A DNA stretch of 11,438 bases from an uncultured Bryobacterales bacterium. Its GTDB lineage: Bacteria; Acidobacteriota; Terriglobia; Bryobacterales; Bryobacteraceae. Position numbers and translations under genes: made by a program. Positions 6,214-11,438 of this stretch are shown here, one piece after another (the stretch's first letter is position 1; each line of letters begins with the position of its first letter). The DNA lies in NCBI GenBank assembly GCA_937859895.1, contig CALMAV010000531.1, positions 1 to 11,438 of the forward strand, read 5' to 3'. The notes under the pieces were generated by a model, which worked only from the letters and a program-made list of their open reading frames with translations, had not been told where the DNA came from and did no database searches.

Positions 6214-6227
6214 CGTGAATGATCACG
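6214..6227. repeat. Palindrome CGTGA-ATGA-TCACG, operator-like
   Basis: Perfect 5-bp arms around a 4-base spacer. It overlaps a second inverted pair ATCATT (6205-6210)/AATGAT (6218-6223), and GAATGA recurs at 6194-6199. Half-sites of the TGA-N-TCA type are used by CRP/FNR-family regulators, but the spacing does not match either consensus exactly. It lies about 220 bases upstream of the plus operon. Confidence 0.35.
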
Positions 6228-6448
6228 TAACATCTCGGGCCAAAAGCGCTCTACTAATCGTGCGTGTTGATTAGGCACTGTAGCCTCGCTCTCCAGACCG
6301 TCTATAAGCGGCAGGAGTGAAGTTCAGGGCAGCGCACTTACCTCTAAGCCATACCGGTTCTAAGCCAACATTGGATTGGCCAACAGGTATGTCAGGCGTA
6401 AGTTCGTCCCGTTCAGCACCGCGGTTGAGTGAAAGTTATAGGAGCACA

Positions 6449-7291
6449 ATGCAAGCGACAACAAATTTAACGACTGTCCTTTGTTTATTTCATACGAGCC
6501 GGCAGGCACAAGAAGCTTTAGCGGAATTGCAGAGCTCGCAGATCCCGGCCGATTCAATTTCGGTGCTGGATGGCGGGAGTTCATCCGGCGCCAGCAGTTA
6601 CACTTCCAGGTTACAAGCGTTGAGCCTGCCCGAGAGAGATCAACGTTTGTTGAGTGACGGCCTCAGCGCCGGCGGCAGCGTGATCGTTGTCTCGGGCCAG
6701 GAATCAATGACCGACAAAGCAGAAGCTATCTTCTCCAGACATCAAGCTCGGAAGATTGACCAGGAAGTGATTGGCCAGACTGCTCCGGTAGCGGCAGCTC
6801 CCGTAGCAGCCGTTCCTCCGGCACAACCGGCCCGCACTGCCACTACGGCTAATGCGGATGCAGTGATCCCGGTAATAGAAGAAGAGATCGCCGTTGGTAA
6901 GCGTCAGGTACAACGCGGCGGAGTTCGGGTGTACAGCCGGATTGTTGAAACGCCCGTCCAGGAGTCGGTTACTCTTCGCGAAGAGCATGCAACGATTGAG
7001 CGCCATCCGGTAAATCGCGCGGTGACTGAGGCTGACATGGAAGCACTAAAGGTGCAGTCCATAGAAGTTACCGAGAGTGCCGAAGTACCGGTAGTTGGGA
7101 AGTCTGCCCGAGTCGTCGAAGAAGTTCGAGTCGATAAGGATGTTACTGAACGCACCGAAAAGATCACTGACACGGTTCGCCACACAGAAATCGAAGTGGA
7201 GAAAGTGGCAGGTGATGTAACAGGCACCAATACCGGCGTGACTGGAACAGGCACTACCGGTAACCGCACCAAGGGAGCAAAAGGAATCTAA
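6449..7291 (+). CDS. Stress protein: YflT-like N-terminus fused to DUF2382 (YsnF/AvaK-like)
   Basis: The protein has 280 residues from ATG 6449, which has AGGAG six bases upstream; the longer frame from 6317 adds 44 unconvincing residues and no ribosome site. Residues 5-100 look like the general-stress GSP17M/YflT domain (TTVLCLFHTSRQAQEALAEL, then SISVLDGG and a VIVVSG strand). An Ala/Pro linker (about 111-132) leads to DUF2382 (about 140-252): VIPVIEEEIAVGKRQVQRGG, VRVYSRIVETPVQESVTLRE, IERHPVNR, ending in DTVRHTEIEVEKV. The tail is Gly/Thr-rich. DUF2382 is found in YsnF, a Bacillus general-stress protein, and in AvaK; its biochemical function is unknown. No signal peptide is visible, so it is probably cytoplasmic or membrane-associated. 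The OmpA-domain gene begins one base after the stop, so the two are translated from one mRNA. Confidence 0.85.
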   Translation: MQATTNLTTVLCLFHTSRQAQEALAELQSSQIPADSISVLDGGSSSGASSYTSRLQALSLPERDQRLLSDGLSAGGSVIVVSGQESMTDKAEAIFSRHQARKIDQEVIGQTAPVAAAPVAAVPPAQPARTATTANADAVIPVIEEEIAVGKRQVQRGGVRVYSRIVETPVQESVTLREEHATIERHPVNRAVTEADMEALKVQSIEVTESAEVPVVGKSARVVEEVRVDKDVTERTEKITDTVRHTEIEVEKVAGDVTGTNTGVTGTGTTGNRTKGAKGI

Positions 7292-7292
7292 T

Positions 7293-7883
7293 ATGGCAAC
7301 TGAGAAAGTTAAAGTTTACGAAGAACAGCCCGGTAAGAAGGGTCTCCCCATTTGGGCTTGGCTGTTGCCGCTTCTCCTCCTCTTGGCTTTGGCCGCATGG
7401 TGGTTTAGCCGCTCTCACAATACTGAAACTGCTGCTACTACAGCTTCGCCGAGCGCAATGGCAGATACTACCAAACCGGATGCTTCGACTGGAACCCAGA
7501 CCTTAACGGCTGCTTCCATCGGAGACTCCATTCGTAAGGATGGACGAATTAGTCTGGATGACACGCAGGTCCATTTTGCAACGGCCAGCGCTGCTCTAGC
7601 TGGAGATTCTCAAGCTGTTCTCGATCAAGCAGCGCAAGCTTTGAAGGACAATGGCGGTTGGAAGATGAAGGTGGTTGGATTCACTGATTCAACTGGCAAC
7701 AGTGCTTCCAATGCACAACTGGCTCAACAGCGTGCTCAAAGCGTTATGGCTTATTTGAGTGCTCATGGAGTGGATGCGGGCCGTCTTCGAGTCGAAGCGG
7801 AAGGTCAACAGAAACCGGTTGCGAGCAATGATAGTGACAAAGGTCGAGCTTTAAACCGTCGAGTTGAGTTGATCAAAGACTAA
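7293..7883 (+). CDS. OmpA-domain protein anchored in the inner membrane
   Basis: A 196-residue protein. Residues 1-18 are charged, 19-38 form a strongly hydrophobic anchor (IWAWLLPLLLLLALAAWWF), 40-75 are a Ser/Thr/Ala linker, and about 85-196 is an OmpA C-terminal peptidoglycan-binding domain. The domain's hallmarks are present: HFATASAAL, VVGFTDSTGNSASNAQLAQQ followed by RAQSVMAYL, and NRRVELI at the end, with the diaminopimelate-binding Asp132 and Arg190 intact. The layout (membrane anchor plus OmpA domain) is that of tethers between inner membrane and cell wall, not of a porin. AAGGAA precedes ATG 7293 inside the end of the upstream gene. Last gene of the plus operon; a strong terminator follows. 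Confidence 0.92.
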   Translation: MATEKVKVYEEQPGKKGLPIWAWLLPLLLLLALAAWWFSRSHNTETAATTASPSAMADTTKPDASTGTQTLTAASIGDSIRKDGRISLDDTQVHFATASAALAGDSQAVLDQAAQALKDNGGWKMKVVGFTDSTGNSASNAQLAQQRAQSVMAYLSAHGVDAGRLRVEAEGQQKPVASNDSDKGRALNRRVELIKD

Positions 7884-7908
7884 CTCTCCTCCAACCCGAA
7901 ACAAGAAC

Positions 7909-7960
7909 AGGGCCTGGTACTGACCATCCAAAAATGATCGGTGTCGGGCCCTAACTTTTT
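7909..7960 (+). terminator. Intrinsic terminator of the DUF2382-OmpA operon
   Basis: Arms 7909-7927 and 7934-7952 form a 19-position stem with a 6-base loop: AGGGCC pairs perfectly with GGGCCCT, four further pairs are G-U wobbles and only one position (C/A) is unpaired. It is followed by AAC and five T (7956-7960). It sits 25 bases after the OmpA stop. The minus strand has a weaker T-rich run (GTTCTTGTTT) after the stem, so it may also stop the convergent oxidase gene. Confidence 0.8.
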
Positions 7961-8552
7961 AGCGCTTCCAAGTTACGAGAAGCGTAAACATCACTATCCA
8001 CAAAAGGCCCAGGTAGTGCCAGCAAAGTGAAACCCCTTTAGCTACCACCCGAGTCTGCATCTGGAACTTCGGACCGCTTGCGGCTTCTCGTGTTCGCAGA
8101 TAGAGATAACCAATACCAATCATGCCCGCCACTACGTGAATGGCATGAAGACCGCTGAACAGAAATATGAACCAGGAGTGTGGGTTCTTAGCGAGCACGA
8201 TGCCGGTGTGCATAAACTGAAACCAGCCTAGAATCTGGCCAACTACAAATGCAGCACCAAGAGTCAGCGTCCAGCTGACTAGAAAGTGGAAACCCTCCTG
8301 GTTACCAAGTGACAGTTGCTGGCGAGCACGTTCAAGAGTAATGCTGCTGAGAATGAGAAGTCCTGTGGTGAGCCATAGGATTGTTGGCACTTGCAGATGT
8401 CCCCAGAACTTCGGAGCCGCTGAGCGATAGAGAAAGACGCCTATCAGAGCCCCGAAAGTCATGGTGACAATCGCAAGTATCACCAGGACTGTCACGTTGG
8501 ACATAGAGGTCAGTTCTTTCTCACGAGCGATCGGGTCAATTGCAGTTTCCAC
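7959..8552 (-). CDS. Cytochrome c oxidase subunit III (haem-copper oxidase family)
   Basis: A 197-residue membrane protein with five hydrophobic segments (about 20-42, 56-73, 90-112, 127-150, 178-195), the size of the short five-helix subunit III form. Family landmarks are visible: the buried Glu74 in SSITLERAR, FLFSGLHAIHVVAG (132-143) and CWHYLGLLWIVMF (177-189). Subunit III supports proton uptake and stability of the aa3-type oxidase in the inner membrane. Start is uncertain: GTG 8552 gives the full length, with a purine-rich GAGG too far upstream to be ideal; ATG 8504 would remove 16 residues and also lacks a good site. No in-frame ATG/GTG/TTG lies between GTG 8552 and the upstream stop. 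Subunits I, II and IV are not in the window, so it is detached from its usual operon here or lies at the edge of one outside. Confidence 0.9.
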   Translation of the reverse strand: METAIDPIAREKELTSMSNVTVLVILAIVTMTFGALIGVFLYRSAAPKFWGHLQVPTILWLTTGLLILSSITLERARQQLSLGNQEGFHFLVSWTLTLGAAFVVGQILGWFQFMHTGIVLAKNPHSWFIFLFSGLHAIHVVAGMIGIGYLYLRTREAASGPKFQMQTRVVAKGVSLCWHYLGLLWIVMFTLLVTWKR

Positions 8553-8630
8553 GCTATCAACTATGATGCAACCTCGCGATCTCCCAAAGTAAATGCGTGA
8601 CCTTTCCTTGTGCTCTAATCAGTTCCATAT

Positions 8631-10070
8631 ATGCGCTATTCTTCTGCCATCTGGAGCTGTTGTTGCGCTGTCCTGACTCTGGCCGGTCACGTGGGCCTGG
8701 GGGCGCAGATTGTCCGGTCGGGGGATGCCAGCCTGGCCGGGAGCTACCGCAATCCCGAGAAGGGCGGCTGGATTTTTGTTCATCTTCAGGGCAGTCCCGC
8801 AGCCATTGGCTATCAACACGGCTATCTGTTAGCTCCAGAGATTGAGGACTCCAAGCGCGCCATTGAGTTGAGTACGACACATGGGGTGGGTCACTCATGG
8901 GCGGAGTTGCGGGCTGTTTCAAAAGAAATATTCATACCAAAGCTAACGCCCGAGTACCAGGAGGAACTGAGCGGAATTGTGACCGGAGCTCGGGCTCGAG
9001 GGTCACATCTGGACTTGATCGACTTAGTCACTATGAACGCGTACATGGAATTTTCTTACTACTACGACGCGTCCAAGCGGCTGGAGACAAAAGGTGTAGT
9101 GAGTCATGCGCCTGAGCATTGCAGCGCGTTTATCGCAACTGGCGCTTATACCAAAGATGGCCGAATCGTGATCGGTCATAACAATTGGACCGATTACCTG
9201 ACCGGCACACGCTGGAACATTATCTTCGACATTCAACCGGCGACGGGCCGGCATTTCGTAATGGATGGAATGCCGGGCTTGATTCATAGCGGCGACGATT
9301 TCGGCATTAATGACGCTGGCATCATGATCACCGAAACAACAATCGGCAACTTCTTTGGCTTCGATTCGCACGGTGTACCGGAGTTTATCCGCGCCCGTCG
9401 CGCCATGCAGTACGCGGAGTCGATTGACGATTTTGAGCGCATCATGAAGGACGGCAACAACGGCGGTTATGCAAACACCTGGCTGGTAGGCGATCGCAAG
9501 ACGAACGAAATTGCGCAGCTGGAGCTGGGCTTAAAGCATGTAACGCTATCGCGAACGAAAGATGGATATTTTGTCGGTTCCAACTTCCCGATCGATCCGA
9601 AGCTTACGGCTGAGGAGACTGATTTTCCGGCAAGTGATCCGAATACTCCTAACCAAGTCCGCCACCGGCGCTGGGATCAGCTGATGGCTGAACACAAAGG
9701 CAAGATCGACGTTGAGCTCGGCAAGAAATTTGAGACCGACCACTATGACGCGATCACAAAGGAAATCGATCCGAACGAGCGGACTCTCTGCGGTCACATC
9801 GATCGATCCAGTCGCGGGATGAAGAACTGGCAAGGGCCGTACGGGCCGGCGGGAGCGGCTGAAACGAAGGTTGCTGACAGTGCGATGGCTGAAAAGATGT
9901 CCTTTGAGGCAGCTATGGGGCATCCATGTGGAGTTGCTTTTAACGCGAGCCAGTTCCTTAAGGAACACAAGGAGTACGGCTGGCAGAAGCCGTTGCTGGA
10001 GGACGTGAAAGTGAACAGCTGGATAACTATTACAGCCCGTCAGGACAGTAACGGCTCTGGCTCACGCTGA
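8631..10070 (+). CDS. Secreted phospholipase B-like (PLBD) Ntn hydrolase
   Basis: A 479-residue protein with a hydrophobic signal sequence (about 1-25, Cys-rich, cleavage near AGHVGLGA-QIV), so exported. The rest matches the phospholipase B-like/LAMA family of N-terminal-nucleophile hydrolases: a GYQHGYLLAPE segment (60-70), the likely self-processed nucleophile Cys164 in EHCSAFIATG, HNNW (183-186), GDDFGINDAG (221-230) with TETTIGN (234-240), and an NNGGYANTWLVGDRK segment (276-290). In eukaryotic relatives (PLBD1/PLBD2) cleavage before the Cys yields an active heterodimer; the intact Cys here suggests the same. The substrate (phospholipid, N-acyl amide or peptide) is not determined by sequence. 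No clear ribosome site precedes ATG 8631. The gene is divergent from the oxidase gene (78 bases apart), and its last 31 bases overlap the end of the convergent membrane-protein gene. Confidence 0.88.
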   Translation: MRYSSAIWSCCCAVLTLAGHVGLGAQIVRSGDASLAGSYRNPEKGGWIFVHLQGSPAAIGYQHGYLLAPEIEDSKRAIELSTTHGVGHSWAELRAVSKEIFIPKLTPEYQEELSGIVTGARARGSHLDLIDLVTMNAYMEFSYYYDASKRLETKGVVSHAPEHCSAFIATGAYTKDGRIVIGHNNWTDYLTGTRWNIIFDIQPATGRHFVMDGMPGLIHSGDDFGINDAGIMITETTIGNFFGFDSHGVPEFIRARRAMQYAESIDDFERIMKDGNNGGYANTWLVGDRKTNEIAQLELGLKHVTLSRTKDGYFVGSNFPIDPKLTAEETDFPASDPNTPNQVRHRRWDQLMAEHKGKIDVELGKKFETDHYDAITKEIDPNERTLCGHIDRSSRGMKNWQGPYGPAGAAETKVADSAMAEKMSFEAAMGHPCGVAFNASQFLKEHKEYGWQKPLLEDVKVNSWITITARQDSNGSGSR

Positions 10071-11438
10071 ACCTTCGGGATCGCTACTCGGTAAAGAAGG
10101 AAGCCCGTTGCGCTTAGCGCGGCTGCGGCAAGGGCCGAAAGAGTAGGATGTAAGACTTGTGCATAAGGAACCAGTAGGAATACGTGTACATAGCCGAAGA
10201 AAGCAACCTGAACGGCAACAACGGCGATGGCAAGAGCTCGGGAGATGGCCCAAAACGCAAGTATTGCGGCACTAAACCCGAGTATTACTGTGACGTACGT
10301 TCCCTGGTGAACGAAAGTGGTACCGGGTCCGAACATGACTAGGCACCAGATAACATTGCCCAATAGGACAAAGACCAGGAATAAGGCTGCGGCCTTCCAC
10401 TCCGCTGAGCGGAACCTTCTCAATAAGCCGAACGGGATGGCAAGTAAAGCCAGTTGATAAAGACCCATTGTGGAGGCGAAGTAGAAGAAGCCAAGGCCGT
10501 TTAAGTCTTTGACAAGCGCAAGCCGTACGATTGATCGCGCGGGTTCGTTTTGCGGGAGATGAAAGGCCAGCTTTTCCAGATCAGCCCAGTAAGTGTGTTG
10601 GCCAAATGCGACCGTGAAGTTTTCCTTTTTAAGGAAGTAAAAACGGTCAGGAGTAAGGGCCCGGTAAGCATCTACAATTACTTGGCCTGCAGTTCGAGAG
10701 TCGAGCGTATAAACAGAAGCCAGATGCATCTTCAGTAAGCGATCGCCAGGCGGGTCATAGAACTTTTGATAGAGAATCCACGGGAAGTAGAGAAGAATGG
10801 TCGTCGCAGCAAGCATTCCGAGTGCCCGCAAATGGACGGAGCGGCGAAACAAAAAGGCCGTGGGCACTAGGGGGAGGAGTGCAAATAGGCTGGCTCCATG
10901 CGCGAGGAACGCCCAAGCCAGTAGGGCGCCAGCGGTAAGGGAAGAGACAACGCGCCATTCGGACCCGGACGCTAACCGACGGCTTAGAAGCAGAGCGCAG
11001 AAGCCCAGCATATAAGCGACCGCTAACATCTTTGGCCAGACAAAGCTGGATTGTACAAACACGAAATTAGTGAACAAGCATCCGGTAAGCACGCAGGCAA
11101 TGGCTTGACGCCGGATGTTCAAGGCGTAGAGCAGTAGGAAGAGACCGAAGATCCAGAGGCTCTGCAGTTCGACAGAGAGAACCTGATAGCCCAACTGCCA
11201 AGGAATCGTGATGGCAGGGTATTGCGAGAGCACTATGGCTGCTTGCAAAGGAGGACGGTCGCTGGACAGATAATCCATCACAATCGGGTGCGGAATCTTA
11301 TGCCCGTTGCTCATCATCGAGTGCACGAACAGGTACGGAATGAAGTTATCGCCCGGAAGCGGATGGGAGAAGCGGCTCTGGACAGTAATTAGCGGATCCG
11401 CTAGACCTTGGTAGGCATAGGTCCAGCTCATGATCAGC
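10040..11438 (-). CDS. Multi-pass membrane protein, PMT/ArnT-like glycosyltransferase candidate, 5' partial
   Basis: The frame is open from the right edge (two codons before the first Met at 11431) to TGA at 10042-10040. The visible 463 residues begin with a periplasmic-loop-like stretch (GLADPLITVQSRFSHPLPGD, then SSDRPPLQAA) and have about eleven hydrophobic segments (roughly 88-104, 109-128, 134-151, 162-178, 179-195, 203-221, 313-336, 345-367, 377-396, 399-421, 429-448) with a large loop at 222-312. Starting with a loop rather than a signal anchor suggests that the true N-terminus, with the first helix and any acidic catalytic motif of a GT39/GT83-type enzyme, lies beyond the window. Assignment to glycosyltransferases is therefore inference from topology; it could also be an uncharacterised integral membrane protein. 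Its 3' end overlaps the phospholipase-like gene by 31 bases. Confidence 0.7.
   Translation of the reverse strand, partial: LIMSWTYAYQGLADPLITVQSRFSHPLPGDNFIPYLFVHSMMSNGHKIPHPIVMDYLSSDRPPLQAAIVLSQYPAITIPWQLGYQVLSVELQSLWIFGLFLLLYALNIRRQAIACVLTGCLFTNFVFVQSSFVWPKMLAVAYMLGFCALLLSRRLASGSEWRVVSSLTAGALLAWAFLAHGASLFALLPLVPTAFLFRRSVHLRALGMLAATTILLYFPWILYQKFYDPPGDRLLKMHLASVYTLDSRTAGQVIVDAYRALTPDRFYFLKKENFTVAFGQHTYWADLEKLAFHLPQNEPARSIVRLALVKDLNGLGFFYFASTMGLYQLALLAIPFGLLRRFRSAEWKAAALFLVFVLLGNVIWCLVMFGPGTTFVHQGTYVTVILGFSAAILAFWAISRALAIAVVAVQVAFFGYVHVFLLVPYAQVLHPTLSALAAAALSATGFLLYRVAIPKVQREPEPLLS

Larger units (their letters stand above)
5907..6448. other. Divergent intergenic regulatory region between the two stress operons
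   Basis: About 540 bases separate the starts at 5906 (minus) and 6449 (plus). A plus frame is open from ATG 6317 to 6448 but its product is not protein-like, and a strong ribosome site sits directly before 6449. The region contains an ECF-like promoter candidate on the minus strand (5980-6003), a perfect 7-bp inverted repeat (6014-6035) and a 5-bp palindrome (6214-6227). No convincing -35/-10 pair for the plus operon was found. No RNA gene was recognised. Confidence 0.6.

Noticed and set aside
6317..6448. 44-residue N-terminal extension of the DUF2382 protein
   Set aside because: Sequence is not protein-like and lacks a ribosome site; ATG 6449 has AGGAG at ideal spacing and matches the YflT-like start.
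6904..7272. Minus-strand frame of 122 residues rich in Thr/Ser/Val
   Set aside because: Antisense shadow of the DUF2382 domain, with no ribosome site and no motifs.
1..11438. CRISPR arrays, tRNA or rRNA genes, insertion sequences
   Set aside because: No regularly spaced direct repeats, cloverleaf-like segments, transposase motifs or terminal inverted repeats were seen on either strand.

Overview
The window looks like chromosomal DNA of a soil-type Gram-negative bacterium, most probably an acidobacterium (Terriglobia-like). This rests on gene content: a MacA/MacB-type efflux pair, a DUF2382 + OmpA pair, a DUF3618/holin-like/apolipophorin-like membrane set, a secreted phospholipase B-like hydrolase and a PMT/ArnT-like multi-pass membrane protein. 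GC content is moderate. The assignment is inference; no rRNA or marker gene is present.

Layout. 1-150 (minus) is the remnant of a DUF5597-type beta-galactosidase that runs off the left edge and has lost its N-terminal part. 151-666 has no convincing gene. 667-2886 (plus) is a two-gene efflux unit: a periplasmic adaptor with a TTG start and a MacB/LolD-type ATPase, with no permease beside them. 3002-3406 (plus) is a stand-alone receiver domain. Next come two divergent operons around a 540-base regulatory region. The minus operon (5906 to 3478) encodes a single-span protein with a Ser/Thr/Pro tail, a holin-like (DUF1469) membrane protein and a DUF3618 repeat protein. The plus operon (6449 to 7883) encodes a YflT-like/DUF2382 stress protein and a membrane-anchored OmpA-domain protein, and ends in a strong intrinsic terminator. 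After that lie a lone cytochrome oxidase subunit III (minus), a secreted phospholipase B-like Ntn hydrolase (plus) and, converging on it with overlapping 3' ends, a multi-pass membrane protein whose N-terminus lies off the right edge.

How the genes may work together. The most distinctive part is 3478-7883: five genes, all predicted to be membrane-, periplasm- or stress-related, in two divergent transcription units. The shared intergenic region carries two clear inverted repeats and an ECF-sigma-like promoter candidate. I read it as a cell-envelope stress module: OmpA-type peptidoglycan tethering, long extended or repetitive envelope proteins, and a holin-like membrane protein. The individual families are known, but their joint function is not established, so the module is the best candidate here for an under-described system.
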